NCBI GenBank assembly: GCA_963754285.1 | Contig: CAVWFN010000007.1 | Span: 1,054,001 to 1,118,000 of the forward strand | From: RYN-133 sp963754285 | GTDB taxonomy: Bacteria > Actinomycetota > Actinomycetes > Mycobacteriales > Jatrophihabitantaceae | Length of the DNA stretch: 64,000 bases | Reading direction: 5' to 3' | Part shown: positions 1 to 8,457 of the stretch, piece by piece | How positions within the stretch are numbered: position 1 is the first letter of the stretch | Layout of the letters: each line of letters starts with the position of its first letter | Made by a program: the position numbers and the translations under genes | Notes under the pieces: model-generated | Databases searched by the model: none | Told to the model about the DNA's origin: nothing | What the model saw: the letters and a program-made list of their open reading frames with translations, nothing else

Positions 1-348
1 ATCGACCGAAAGCAACTTGATGCCACGCTCGACGTCGAGTGCGGTGCGCACTCCGTTGAGGGACAGCCCGAGCTCGACCAAGGTGATGGCGACGGCCGGC
101 CGCATGCCGACGACCACGGTGTCGGCATCGAGAACTCTCGCGACCGACGCGATGGTCGACAACATGCGCCCGATGAAGCTGTCGACGATCTCGAGCGCCG
201 AGATGTCGATGAGGACACCGCGCGCACTGGTCGCGACGATCCGGTCGGACAGGTCGTCCTGCAGCGCCAAGGCGGTCTCGTCGTCGAGATCGAGCTGGAT
301 TGACACGAGCAGAAGGTCGCCGAGCTTGAGGATCGGCACGCGTGCCAT
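1..348 (-). CDS. rsbS: RsbS-type STAS antagonist protein (partial)
   Basis: This is the small STAS-domain scaffold of the stressosome, which together with RsbR holds the RsbT kinase. The 116 visible codons start MARVPILKLGDLLLVS and contain the conserved block LIDISALEIVDSFIGRML. The serine in that block (residue 57) matches the RsbT-phosphorylated serine of Bacillus RsbS. The later block GMRPAVAITLVELGL is also typical of RsbS. The ATG at 348 lies 3 nt after the rsbR stop, so the two genes are translationally linked. The C-terminus lies outside the window, where rsbT would be expected. Assignment is from motif recognition and is secure at family level. Confidence 0.9.
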   Translation of the reverse strand, partial: MARVPILKLGDLLLVSIQLDLDDETALALQDDLSDRIVATSARGVLIDISALEIVDSFIGRMLSTIASVARVLDADTVVVGMRPAVAITLVELGLSLNGVRTALDVERGIKLLSVD

Positions 349-351
349 CGA

Positions 352-1203
352 CTAGTTCACCTTCCGCGCCACGGCGACCCCGCTGCTGCGCAGCGCAGTG
401 ATCAACGCGTCGGCCAGCGTCGCCTTGGTAGCGATGTCGCCGAACTCGATCCCGAGCGCCACGACCGTCTGAGCGATCTGTGGGCGGATACCCGAGATGA
501 TGCATTCGGCGCCCATCAGTCGCGCGGCGACAACGGTTTTCAGGAGGTGCTGCGCCACCTGGGTGTCGACCGACGGGACGCCGGTGATGTCGATGATCGC
601 GTGTTCGGACCCCGTTTCGACGAGGGTTTCGAGGAGCTTCTCGGTCACGACCTGCGTGCGAGCCGAGTCGAGGGTGCCCACGAGTGGGACGGCGAGAATG
701 CCGTCCCAGAGTTTGACGACAGGGGTGGACAGCTCGAGCAGCTCTTCGGACTGCGCGGAGATGATGCGCTCGCGGGCTTCCGCGTAGGTCTCGAAGGTGA
801 ACAGTCCGAGATCGTCGAGCAGGCGAGAGAACGCGAACAGGCCGACCGCGTTCTGCGCGTTCGTCTCGGCCCCGGTGGCATCGAGCACCGCTTGCTTGAG
901 CGCGAACACCGACGCGGCGGTCTCACTCGGCGAGAATCCCTGCGCGGCCCGGCTGCGCGACAGTTCGGCCAGCAAGGCGCGTGCTTCGGCGAAGCTTTGG
1001 TCCCGTCCACCGGTCACGCCCGCGTCGAGCCCGGTGACGATCTGATCGAAGATCGGAGTCAGCTCGCGATCGAGTTCGGCCGCGGTGATCCGCCCGCGTG
1101 AGGTCGACGCGACGGCTTGCACCCATTGCGCGACGATTGCGTCGCGCTGGGCGCGCAGGATCACGCCGATCTGCGCAGCTGATGCCTGATTTGGCTCGGT
1201 CAC
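352..1203 (-). CDS. rsbR: RsbR-type stressosome sensor (STAS domain)
   Basis: A 283-aa RsbR-family co-antagonist. The N-terminal half (about residues 10-150) is an all-alpha, globin-like sensor region, and the C-terminal half (about 165-280) is a STAS domain. The STAS domain contains DITGVPSVDTQVAQ, whose final Thr corresponds to the RsbT-phosphorylated Thr205 of Bacillus RsbRA. The GTG at 1203 was chosen because an AG-rich AGAGGGG lies just upstream on the minus strand, and because the frame further upstream runs backwards into the tRNA. It is followed after 3 nt by rsbS. In the family, RsbR senses stress and releases RsbT to activate a PP2C phosphatase or sigma-B-like pathway. The signal sensed here is unknown. 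Confidence 0.88.
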   Translation of the reverse strand: MTEPNQASAAQIGVILRAQRDAIVAQWVQAVASTSRGRITAAELDRELTPIFDQIVTGLDAGVTGGRDQSFAEARALLAELSRSRAAQGFSPSETAASVFALKQAVLDATGAETNAQNAVGLFAFSRLLDDLGLFTFETYAEARERIISAQSEELLELSTPVVKLWDGILAVPLVGTLDSARTQVVTEKLLETLVETGSEHAIIDITGVPSVDTQVAQHLLKTVVAARLMGAECIISGIRPQIAQTVVALGIEFGDIATKATLADALITALRSSGVAVARKVN

Positions 1204-1305
1204 TCCGGACCCCTCTCCCGTGCCGATCAGTGCTCGCCGACCGGTGCCGGAGCATGATATCGACACCCGGCCCGATGATGATGTTCGTGTAACCTCGGGC
1301 CGTTC

Positions 1306-1376
1306 GCGGGTGTAGTTCAATGGCAGAACATCAGCTTCCCAAGCTGACAGTGCGAGTTCGATTCTCGTCACCCGCT
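1306..1376 (+). tRNA. tRNA-Gly (anticodon CCC)
   Basis: A complete cloverleaf can be drawn. The acceptor stem is GCGGGTG/CACCCGC, the D-arm runs GTTCAATGGCAGAAC, the anticodon stem TCAGC/GCTGA carries loop TTCCCAA (anticodon CCC), and the T-arm is GCGAG-TTCGATT-CTCGT. The discriminator base is T. The 3' CCA is not encoded. It reads away from rsbR and stands 42 nt before the ABC transporter gene. Confidence 0.95.
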
Positions 1377-1418
1377 CCGGAGCCCGATTACGAATTCCCG
1401 TGGCACCCGGCAGGGCGG

Positions 1419-2129
1419 ATGGTCGATTCGATTCACGCGCGTGGGTTGCGGGTCGCGCGCGGTGGGCACGAGATCCTGCGCGGTCTCGACTTCGCGGTTG
1501 CGACCGGGCAGGTGACCGGTCTGCTCGGCCCGTCCGGCTGCGGCAAGACGACGTTGATCCGCACCATCGCCGGAGTGCAGCGGCATACAGGCGAGCTCGC
1601 CGTGCTCGACAAGCCTGCGGGCGCCGCCGAGCTGCGCCATCGCATCGGCTACGCGGCGCAGACCGCAGCGGTCTACGGCGACCTGACCGTGCACGAGAAC
1701 CTGCGCTACTTCGCCGACGTGCTGCACGCGCCCCGAAGCGACGTCACGCGCGTGGTCGAGTCGGTCGAGCTGGGTGACTACGCCGACCGGCTGGTCTCGA
1801 CCTTGTCCGGCGGGCAGCGTTCGCGCGTGAGTCTCGCAGTGGCGTTGCTGGGAACGCCGAAGTTGTTGCTGCTCGACGAGCCGACCGTGGGACTCGACCC
1901 CGTCCTGCGTGAGCAGCTGTGGCGCACGTTCGGCGAGCTCGCCGCCGAGGGCCTCACGCTGCTCGTTTCGAGCCATGTGATGGACGAGGCAGACCGCTGC
2001 GACGAGCTGCTACTGATGCGCGACGGTCAATTGCTCGCACAGGAATCGCCCGGGTCGCTGCGGGAGCGCACGGGCGCGCCGAATCTCGAGCAGGCGTTCC
2101 TGACACTCATCCGGGAACAAGCGTCGTGA
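1419..2129 (+). CDS. ABC transporter ATP-binding protein (ABC-2 exporter type)
   Basis: A 236-aa ATPase subunit. It has Walker A GPSGCGKTT (residues 37-45), the ABC signature LSGGQ followed by RSRVSLAVALL, Walker B LLLLDEPTVGLDP and the H-loop region LLVSSHVMDEADRC. The ATG at 1419 is preferred because the open frame upstream of it reads through the tRNA-Gly gene, and GGCAGGG precedes this ATG. The C-terminus overlaps the permease gene by 4 bp (GTGA), so the two form one unit. This arrangement is typical of drug, antibiotic or polyketide exporters of the DrrA type. The substrate cannot be read from sequence. Confidence 0.9.
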   Translation: MVDSIHARGLRVARGGHEILRGLDFAVATGQVTGLLGPSGCGKTTLIRTIAGVQRHTGELAVLDKPAGAAELRHRIGYAAQTAAVYGDLTVHENLRYFADVLHAPRSDVTRVVESVELGDYADRLVSTLSGGQRSRVSLAVALLGTPKLLLLDEPTVGLDPVLREQLWRTFGELAAEGLTLLVSSHVMDEADRCDELLLMRDGQLLAQESPGSLRERTGAPNLEQAFLTLIREQAS

Positions 2130-2842
2130 GGACGACGACGTTGCGGGTGTTGCAACAGCTGCGCCATGACCCGCGCACCCTGGTGCTGCTCATCGCCGTC
2201 CCGGCGCTGTTGATGGCACTGCTGCGGTACGTGTTCGACTCGAAAGCCGAGTTCAGCCAGGTTGCGCCGGATCTGCTCGGGATCTTCCCGTTCCTGCTGA
2301 TGTTCCTGGTGACGTCGGTCGCGACATTGCGCGAACGCTCGTCCGGCACGCTCGAGCGGCTCATGACGCTGCCGCTGCCGAAGCTCGCACTGCTCGGCGG
2401 GTACGGCGCCGGCTTCAGCGCGGTCGCGCTCGTGCAGGTGGTGGTGACGACGGGTGTTTCGCTGGCGCTCGGCATGACCGTCGCCGGCCCGATCTTCTGG
2501 CTGTTCGTCGTGATCTTGCTCGACGCGTTGCTCGGCGTCGCACTCGGCCTGCTTGCCAGCGCGTTCGCCACGACCGAGTTCCAAGCGATCCAGTTGATGC
2601 CCGTCGTGGTGCTTCCGCAGCTGCTCGTGTGCGGCCTGTTCCAGCCACGTGCGGCGATGGCCGAAGTGTTGCGATGGGTCGCGGACGTGCTGCCGTTGCC
2701 CTACGCCGTCGAGGCGCTGCAGTACGTCGCGAACGGCACCGCGCCCGATGCGGCCTTTGCACGCGATGTCGCCGTCCTCGCTGCGTACGTGGTCGGCGCG
2801 CTCGTCGCGGCGGCGGCGAGTCTGCGGCGAACAACGGCGTGA
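2126..2842 (+). CDS. ABC-2 type transporter permease
   Basis: A 238-aa integral membrane protein with about six hydrophobic segments, for example LVLLIAVPALLMALL near residue 17, a segment around FPFLLMFLVTSVATL, and a last segment near the C-terminus. It has the ABC-2 layout of a long N-terminal extracytoplasmic stretch and the LPLPYAVEAL region near the end. The GTG start at 2126 overlaps the ATPase stop by 4 bp. It is the membrane half of the exporter encoded with the preceding gene. No accessory or regulator gene is next to it. Confidence 0.85.
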   Translation: MRTTTLRVLQQLRHDPRTLVLLIAVPALLMALLRYVFDSKAEFSQVAPDLLGIFPFLLMFLVTSVATLRERSSGTLERLMTLPLPKLALLGGYGAGFSAVALVQVVVTTGVSLALGMTVAGPIFWLFVVILLDALLGVALGLLASAFATTEFQAIQLMPVVVLPQLLVCGLFQPRAAMAEVLRWVADVLPLPYAVEALQYVANGTAPDAAFARDVAVLAAYVVGALVAAAASLRRTTA

Positions 2843-2981
2843 ATGCTGAGGTTTTCGCGCGAGAATCCGGACGAGGCGGCACATAGTCGACGGCCGGATG
2901 TAAGAACGTCGCGTCCCCGCTTTCCAAGATCGGTGCGGGCTGCGATTATCGCCCCGACCCGAGCGTGGGGAGGGGCAGTCA

Positions 2982-4634
2982 GTGACGATCAAAACAGTCG
3001 GCCGTGGCTGGCGTCGCGGTGCGACTATCGGGGTGGCTGCGATTCTCGCGGCAGCCCTCGCGTCATGCAGCGGCGCCCAGTCCGGCGCGACGCACACCAG
3101 CCGGCGGTCGGGTGGCACCACCGCTGCACCCGGCTCGCTCGTCGGGTCGTTGATCGCGGCCTCGACCGATCTCGGCGCGTCACGCGCCCGTGACGTCGAC
3201 GTCCTCGTCACGCTCCGCGGCTCGGCTCGTCCCACTCGGCTGGACGGATGGGCAGCGGCTCATCGGCTCGGCGTGCGGTGGACGCGTGGCGAGAACTACG
3301 CGATCGTGCACGGCACCGCCGCCGCGATGAGCGCCGGCTTCGCGATCTCGATCCACGACTACAGGTCCAGCACCGGCAAGCGTTTCTACGCCACCACCCG
3401 GTACGCGCGGGTGCCGACTGCGCTGCGCACGTCGATCACCGGTGTCGGATCGATCCTCAGCGACATCCCGAAGACGACCGTGGCCGGTACGAGCAGCTAC
3501 CACGACGACGTCCCAGCCGGCGGGTTGTCGCCCAGCCAGATGCTGCGCGCCTACGACGCGACCTCGCTGGCCCAGGCCGGCGACACCGGCAAGGGCAAGA
3601 CCGTCGTGTTCTTCGAACTCGACGGGTTCGCCCAGGCCGACCTGGACAAGTTCGCGCAGATCAGCGGGACGAGTCGGTTCACACCCGTCCTCGACTCGAC
3701 GATGCCCGGCAAGGTCGAGGGCGAGACCGACATGGACCTGCAGGTGGTCCACTCGATAGTCCCCGATGCCAAGCTCGTCGTGTACAACATCGCGACGGCG
3801 TGGGCGGGTACTTCTGCCGCCGATTACATCGCACACATCGCGGCGTCCTACCGCACCGTCGAGCAGAAATACCCGGGGTCGGTGTGGAGTATCTCGATCA
3901 CCTCGGCGTGTGAGCGGTTGTTCAACGCCACCGACCTGGCGCCGATGGAGTCGGCGCTCCAGCAGGCCACTGCGCAGGGCACGTCGGTGTTCATGTCGTC
4001 CGGCGACACCGGCGGGCTCGAGTGCAAGGCCGCCCGGCAAGGTGGCTTCGGGTCGCCGCCCGAGCAGCAGGACATCGGCGTGAGCGCGATCAACACCCCG
4101 CCCAGCGTCACCGGGACCGGCGGCACGCAGCTCGACACCGACGCCAACGGGGGATGGATCTCCGAAGAGGCGTGGACGCAGTTCGCCACGCAGCAGGGCA
4201 CGAGCGGCGGCCCGAGCATCTACGTTCCGCGACCGAGTTGGCAGACCGGGCCGGAGTTGAGCACCGTCAGCGATTCGCATCGCCTCACTCCGGACGTGTC
4301 CGCCGACGCCGATCCGTCCACCGGTCTGAAGATCGTCGTCAACGGCGCGCAGCAGCTCGGCGGCGGGACGTCGCAGGCCGCGCCGATCTGGGCCGGGCTG
4401 ACGGTGATGATGAACCAGTACCTCGAAGCCAACGGCGGCAAGGCCCTCGGCGATATCAATCCGCTGCTGTACAAGGCGGCAGAGACGACGCCGAGCGCGT
4501 TCCACGATGTCGTGCTCGGCGGCGACATGCCCTACACCGCGAGCAAGGGCTTCGACTACCTGACCGGCCTCGGCTCGCCTGACGTCGGCGTCCTGGTCAA
4601 GGCTCTGCAGGCCGCGCAGAAGGCGGGATCATGA
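2982..4634 (+). CDS. Secreted sedolisin-family (S53) serine-carboxyl protease
   Basis: A 550-aa exported protease. The N-terminus has arginines, a hydrophobic stretch and LASC, a lipobox-like cleavage site, so it may be lipid-anchored. An activation (propeptide) domain follows up to about residue 175. The catalytic residues of S53 are present: Glu248 and Asp252 in GETDMD, the oxyanion Asp342 in SSGDTG, and Ser464 in GGGTSQAAP. The calcium site near the C-terminus (FHDVVLGG...KGFDYLTGLGSPD) is also recognisable. These enzymes are acid-active endopeptidases secreted for protein scavenging. The GTG at 2982 is preceded by GGGGAGGGGC. A 55-nt structured repeat follows the stop codon. Confidence 0.92.
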   Translation: MTIKTVGRGWRRGATIGVAAILAAALASCSGAQSGATHTSRRSGGTTAAPGSLVGSLIAASTDLGASRARDVDVLVTLRGSARPTRLDGWAAAHRLGVRWTRGENYAIVHGTAAAMSAGFAISIHDYRSSTGKRFYATTRYARVPTALRTSITGVGSILSDIPKTTVAGTSSYHDDVPAGGLSPSQMLRAYDATSLAQAGDTGKGKTVVFFELDGFAQADLDKFAQISGTSRFTPVLDSTMPGKVEGETDMDLQVVHSIVPDAKLVVYNIATAWAGTSAADYIAHIAASYRTVEQKYPGSVWSISITSACERLFNATDLAPMESALQQATAQGTSVFMSSGDTGGLECKAARQGGFGSPPEQQDIGVSAINTPPSVTGTGGTQLDTDANGGWISEEAWTQFATQQGTSGGPSIYVPRPSWQTGPELSTVSDSHRLTPDVSADADPSTGLKIVVNGAQQLGGGTSQAAPIWAGLTVMMNQYLEANGGKALGDINPLLYKAAETTPSAFHDVVLGGDMPYTASKGFDYLTGLGSPDVGVLVKALQAAQKAGS

Positions 4635-4637
4635 AGT

Positions 4638-4692
4638 CACCCCACGAAAACGCACCGCAAAGAACGCTCCGCGTTTGCGCAGGGACCCCGAG
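4638..4692 (+). repeat. Structured intergenic repeat, copy A
   Basis: This lies between the sedolisin stop and the zinc-ribbon gene. It matches copy B (60973-61027) at roughly 80-85% of positions by eye over 55 nt. It contains the stem AAACGC (4649-4654) / GCGTTT (4672-4677) with a 17-nt loop. Copy B has AATCGC/GCGATT at the same spacing, so the changed pair is compensated. This suggests a transcribed hairpin element. Its function is unknown. Confidence 0.6.
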
Positions 4693-4700
4693 GCAAAGCC

Positions 4701-6023
4701 ATGACTGAGAACTCGCCCGAGGTGACGCAGTCGCCGGTCGACGGCGCCGGGCCGACGTGCCCGACCTGCGGCAACGAGGTTCCGCCCGGCGTGTTCTGCG
4801 GTGTGTGCGGTTACCACCTCGCCCGCGACGCCGAGCGCAGCGGCGCGGGCTTCCGGTCGCACTCGTACTCGGCCGCGCCCGGTGAGCACGTGTTGCGGCT
4901 CTCGATCGTGTCGTCGCTGTTCCCGCACCTGCCGCACCGGTCACGCGCGCCCTTCCGCGTCGCGGTCGTCGTGCTCCTCGTCGGCCTCGTCGTGCTCGCT
5001 TCGCTGCGGTTGCAGGCGCCGATGATTGCTGTCGCCGCCCTCGGCGTCCCGCTGGTGTTCCAGCTGTACCTGCAGGAGTCCGACGTCTACGAGGACCTGC
5101 CCGCCCGGCTGCTCGGCGTGGCGGCGCTGCTCGGTGCGGTGCTCGGGTGGGGTTGGTCGGCGCTGACCGATCGGCACGTGAGCGATGCGTCCAGCGCGAA
5201 CCTGCTCGGCGGTTCGAGCACGGGCCACTTCTGGGTCGACGGGATTCTGATTCCAGCGGGGGCCGGCCTGCTGCTGCTCGTCCCTGCGGTGGCCGCCTTC
5301 GCAATGAAGCCGCCGCACATCGCCGAATCGATGGACGGGTTCCTCATCGGCTCGCTCGGCGCGGTCGCGTTCACCGCGGCGGCGACGATCACCCGGCTGG
5401 CGCCGCAGTTGAAGACCGGCATCATCGCCCACGATCGTCCGGTCGAGAGCATCGTGATCGAAGCACTGTTGCAGGGCGGCACCGTCCCGATCACCGCTGC
5501 GAGCATCGGCGGCATCGTCGGCGCCGCGTTGTGGGTGCGCCGCCGCTCGCAGTCGACCCATCTCGGACGGTGGCTGGCGACCGCGCGGATCATCGCCCCG
5601 ATCGCGATCGTGCTGTACGCGGTGCTCGGGATCATCGACTACGAGCAGCCGCCGGAGGCGACGTTGCTCGGGCTGCACATCGTCGTCGCGATCGCTGCGT
5701 TGCTGCTGCTTCGCTACGGGTTGCACGCGGTGCTGCTGCATGAGGAGCACGAGGTGCAGGTCGGCCCGCCGCGCGTGTGCCCGCACTGCGAGCACGTGGT
5801 CCCGTCCATGCCGTTCTGCCCGCACTGCGGCTTCGCCCATCGCGCCTCGTCGCGCTCGGCGCGCTCGCGACTCGACCTCGGCGAATCCGGGCCGGCCGAA
5901 GCGACCGAGCCGGGCGCCGAAGCCCCGGCCGAGCAACCCGAGCAACCTGAGCAACCTGAGCACCAAGCCGAGCCGCCCGAGGCGAGTACCGGCACCACGA
6001 CCGATGAGGAGGATCCGGCGTGA
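4701..6023 (+). CDS. Membrane protein with N- and C-terminal zinc ribbons
   Basis: A 440-aa protein of unknown function. A zinc ribbon opens it (CPTCGNEVPPGVFCGVCGYHL begins near residue 20, giving two CxxC pairs). A second one lies near residue 360 (CPHCEHVVPSMPFCPHCGFAH in two CxxC pairs). Between them are about eight to nine hydrophobic segments. The tail is rich in Glu, Pro and Ala with repeated EQPEQPE. Its stop overlaps the next gene by 4 bp, so both are probably made together. I do not recognise a characterised homologue. A PrsW-like or other membrane sensor role is possible but unsupported. Confidence 0.75.
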   Translation: MTENSPEVTQSPVDGAGPTCPTCGNEVPPGVFCGVCGYHLARDAERSGAGFRSHSYSAAPGEHVLRLSIVSSLFPHLPHRSRAPFRVAVVVLLVGLVVLASLRLQAPMIAVAALGVPLVFQLYLQESDVYEDLPARLLGVAALLGAVLGWGWSALTDRHVSDASSANLLGGSSTGHFWVDGILIPAGAGLLLLVPAVAAFAMKPPHIAESMDGFLIGSLGAVAFTAAATITRLAPQLKTGIIAHDRPVESIVIEALLQGGTVPITAASIGGIVGAALWVRRRSQSTHLGRWLATARIIAPIAIVLYAVLGIIDYEQPPEATLLGLHIVVAIAALLLLRYGLHAVLLHEEHEVQVGPPRVCPHCEHVVPSMPFCPHCGFAHRASSRSARSRLDLGESGPAEATEPGAEAPAEQPEQPEQPEHQAEPPEASTGTTTDEEDPA

Positions 6024-6934
6024 CGTATCCGCAGGGTCCCCAGGGACCACAGGGCCCGCGTCCGCCGGCACCGCCGCCGGGACCCCGGCAGGGGCCGCCC
6101 CCGGGCTATCAGCAGCCCGGTTATCCGCAGCAGGGCTATCGGCAGGGCTACCCGCAGCAGGCGTACGCGCCACAGGGTTACCCGGCTCAGGCCGGTTACC
6201 CGCCGCAGACCGGGACTCCGTACGGGTATCCGGTCGCGCAGGCCACGCGGCCGAGCGTCGCGCAGAGCTCGCACACGAAGATCGTTGCGATCCTGGTCGT
6301 CGCGCTCGTCGTGGCCGCAGGCGCGTTCGTGTTGATCTCGAAGTTCGTGACCCCGGCTGCGAACACTGCCAAGCAGTGCAACCCCACGTGCGTCGAACCG
6401 CCCCCGGTCGGCCCCCCCGTGACCGCCAACCCGCGTTTCACCGCCTCGGACGGGTCGTTCAGCGTCGAGTACCCGACGACGCTGCCCAACATCGGCGCGA
6501 ACACGATCCAGAAGAACGGCAGCTCGATCGAGCTCTCGATCGCTCACAGCCTGGGCGTCATCCTCGTGCAGGGCGGATCTGCCAATGGCGCGACGGCGCA
6601 GCAGGTCGTCTCGTCCTTCGTCCAGCAGAAGTTCGCCGACGCCAAGGTGGCCTACCAGATCGCGAACGCCGAGGTCGGCTACACCCCGGGCTACGGCGCC
6701 GTGATCGACGTGTTCCCGCAGTCGACCTCCGGAGCGTCGACACACGAACGGCTGGTCGTGCTGGGTGCGGTCAAGAACAACACCTACGTGCTTGTGGCCG
6801 GACTGGGCGGATATCAGGAGTTCGCCGAGGGCCAACTGAGCGACGGGCACCCGTCCGGTGTCGCCACCGCGGTGGCACTGTTCATGGACCCGATCAACAA
6901 CAGCGTGCTCTGGAAGGGCGATACACCGCGGTAG
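6020..6934 (+). CDS. Pro/Gln/Tyr-rich single-pass membrane protein, secreted C-domain
   Basis: A 304-aa protein of unknown function. Residues 1-80 are low-complexity and rich in Pro, Gln, Gly and Tyr, with repeats such as YPQQGYRQGYPQQ. One transmembrane helix follows (IVAILVVALVVAAGAFVLI, about residues 88-107). Then comes an extracytoplasmic domain of about 190 residues, starting with a Cys-containing linker (CNPTC). This layout is common among actinobacterial membrane-anchored proteins. The GTG start overlaps the zinc-ribbon gene stop by 4 bp. It ends 3 bp from the converging MarR gene. Confidence 0.75.
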   Translation: MTYPQGPQGPQGPRPPAPPPGPRQGPPPGYQQPGYPQQGYRQGYPQQAYAPQGYPAQAGYPPQTGTPYGYPVAQATRPSVAQSSHTKIVAILVVALVVAAGAFVLISKFVTPAANTAKQCNPTCVEPPPVGPPVTANPRFTASDGSFSVEYPTTLPNIGANTIQKNGSSIELSIAHSLGVILVQGGSANGATAQQVVSSFVQQKFADAKVAYQIANAEVGYTPGYGAVIDVFPQSTSGASTHERLVVLGAVKNNTYVLVAGLGGYQEFAEGQLSDGHPSGVATAVALFMDPINNSVLWKGDTPR

Positions 6935-6937
6935 GTG

Positions 6938-7411
6938 TCAGGTCGTTTCGCTGAGCCCGGCCAGAACGGTGCCGGCGATGTCGGCGAGCTGGTCGACCTG
7001 AGCGGGACTGAGCCGGTCGATGACGTGCTGACGCACGGCGTCGACATGGCCCGGTGCTGCCGCCTCGAGCGCGGCGAAGCCGGCGTCGGTGAGCCGGGCG
7101 AGCTGGCCACGCCGGTCGGTCTCGCACTCCTGCCGTTCGATCCAGCCGCGCTCCTCGAGGCGGGCGACGGCGTGCGAGAGCCGGCTGCGCGAGGATCGGG
7201 TGGCATCGGCCAGCTCGCTCATGCGCATCGTGCGATCGTCCGGCTCGGAGAGCCGGACGAGGATCTCGAAGTAGCCGTGCGGGATTCCGGCATCGCGTTG
7301 CAGTTGGCGGTCCAGCGCATCGATGAGCAGCGTCGTCGCTTCGATGTAGTTGCGCCACGCACGCTGTTCGGCAGGGCTGAGCCACTGCGGGGACGGGCGC
7401 ACGGTGCTCAC
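6938..7411 (-). CDS. MarR-family transcriptional regulator
   Basis: A 157-aa winged-helix protein. The recognition-helix region is MSELADATRSSRSRLSHAV and the wing follows at RQECETDRRGQLARLT. It is divergent from the VOC-family gene at 7479 and has a candidate operator between them. It resembles the MarR protein at 58826-59359: both have WLS..QRAWR.Y near the N-terminus, SRLSH.V.R.E.RG in the helix-turn-helix, and AAPGHV..VR.H.ID.L towards the end. The ligand is unknown. GTG start at 7411. Confidence 0.88.
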   Translation of the reverse strand: MSTVRPSPQWLSPAEQRAWRNYIEATTLLIDALDRQLQRDAGIPHGYFEILVRLSEPDDRTMRMSELADATRSSRSRLSHAVARLEERGWIERQECETDRRGQLARLTDAGFAALEAAAPGHVDAVRQHVIDRLSPAQVDQLADIAGTVLAGLSETT

Positions 7412-7443
7412 GTCAACAATCCTATCGCTACTTCTCCTGGTAG

Positions 7444-7455
7444 TTGAACTCTCAA
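7444..7455. promoter_or_regulatory. Candidate MarR operator
   Basis: TTGAACTCTCAA is an inverted repeat (TTGA-N4-TCAA) in the 67-bp gap between the divergent MarR and VOC genes. This is the usual position for an autoregulatory MarR site. The arms are only 4 bp, so support is modest. Confidence 0.4.
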
Positions 7456-7478
7456 TCGAAATTTGATAGGGTCAGGCC

Positions 7479-8003
7479 ATGTCGATCCACCGTCTGAACC
7501 ACGCAGTCCTCTACGTGCGCGACACCGCGCGCAGCGTCGCCTTCTATCGCGACGTGCTCGGCTTCGAGGTGGTCAGCGAGCTGGGCAACGGAGCCGCGGC
7601 GTTCCTGCGCGCTGCCGCATCGACGAACGACCACGACCTCGGGCTGTTCCGCATGGGACCTGATGCCGCGGCCTCGCCGGCCGGGCGCACCGCCGTCGGG
7701 CTCTACCACCTGGCGTGGGAGGTCGACACGCTGCACGATCTCGAGGTGCTCGCACACGCGCTGAGCGAGGCAGGCGCGCTCGTCGGCGCATCTGATCACA
7801 GCACCACCAAGTCGCTCTACGGCCACGACCCGGACGGGTTGGAGTTCGAGATCGCCTGGGTCGTGCCCGCCGATCGCCTCGACGACGCAGTCCTCGGCCA
7901 ACGGTCCGAGATCCGTCCGCTCGACCTGGCCCGCGAGATCGAGCGCTACGGCGCCGACACGCCGGGCGGGATCGGCGTGAGCCGGACCGCATCGGTCCAA
8001 TAA
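7479..8003 (+). CDS. VOC-superfamily (glyoxalase/extradiol dioxygenase-like) protein
   Basis: A 174-aa protein built of two beta-alpha-beta-beta-beta units. The first metal-ligand position is His in RLNHAVLYVRD. The mid region has GLYHLAWEV with a second His, and the last ligand region is DPDGLEFEIAW with Glu. This pattern fits metal-dependent glyoxalase or catechol 2,3-dioxygenase-like enzymes. Because it is divergent from a MarR gene, it may be induced by a small phenolic or electrophilic compound. The substrate is not identifiable. Confidence 0.82.
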   Translation: MSIHRLNHAVLYVRDTARSVAFYRDVLGFEVVSELGNGAAAFLRAAASTNDHDLGLFRMGPDAAASPAGRTAVGLYHLAWEVDTLHDLEVLAHALSEAGALVGASDHSTTKSLYGHDPDGLEFEIAWVVPADRLDDAVLGQRSEIRPLDLAREIERYGADTPGGIGVSRTASVQ

Positions 8004-8019
8004 GCGTCCAACAAGCGCA

Positions 8020-8045
8020 GTTACGTCCAAAACGGGCGCGGGTAC
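8020..8045 (+). promoter_or_regulatory. Possible SigB-like promoter before the GlsB-like gene
   Basis: GTTA at 8020 and GGGTAC at 8040 are 16 nt apart. This resembles the actinobacterial SigB-type pattern GTTT-N14-17-GGGTA. It lies 38 nt before a strong ribosome binding site (AGGAGGA). GlsB/YeaQ-type proteins are commonly stress-induced. The match is weak. Confidence 0.25.
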
Positions 8046-8082
8046 CTCTTCGGCAACAGCCGGCAAGTAGGAGGAACCACAC

Positions 8083-8373
8083 ATGCTCTGGACGATCATC
8101 GTCATGGCCGTCGTCGGCCTGATCGCAGGCGCCCTGGCTCGGCTGCTGGTGCCGGGCAAGGACCCGATCGGCATCCTCGGCACGATTGTGCTGGGAATCA
8201 TCGGCTCGTTCATCGGGGGATTCCTCGGCTATCTGCTCTTCCACCACGATGCCAAGCAGGGGGCGTTCCAGACTTCTGGCCTGCTCGGATCGATCATCGG
8301 CGCGGTCATCGCGTTGCTGATCTACCGCAAGGTCGGCGGGCGCAGTCGTCGCGGGGGCATGCTGCGCACCTGA
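8083..8373 (+). CDS. GlsB/YeaQ/YmgE-family stress membrane protein
   Basis: A 96-aa protein with three hydrophobic segments: IIVMAVVGLIAGALARLLV, then GILGTIVLGIIGSFIGGFLGYLL, then a last one near residue 65. The glycine-rich pattern and the conserved ARLLVPGKDP turn place it in the transglycosylase-associated family (named historically; no enzyme activity is established). It has a strong AGGAGGA ribosome binding site. The C-terminus is basic (GGRSRRGG). Its role in stress is inferred from the family only. Confidence 0.88.
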   Translation: MLWTIIVMAVVGLIAGALARLLVPGKDPIGILGTIVLGIIGSFIGGFLGYLLFHHDAKQGAFQTSGLLGSIIGAVIALLIYRKVGGRSRRGGMLRT

Positions 8374-8457
8374 CCCGTCTGCGGTTGAGTGGCCCCGCTG
8401 TGACCGGCTGGTCGTGGCGGGGCCATTGGACGCTCGAGTGGTCCGTAGAATTGCCAG

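Noticed and set aside
1320..1418. N-terminal extension of the ABC ATPase starting inside tRNA-Gly
   Set aside because: The first 33 codons overlap the tRNA and its 3' flank; the ATG at 1419 with a nearby ribosome binding site is a better start.
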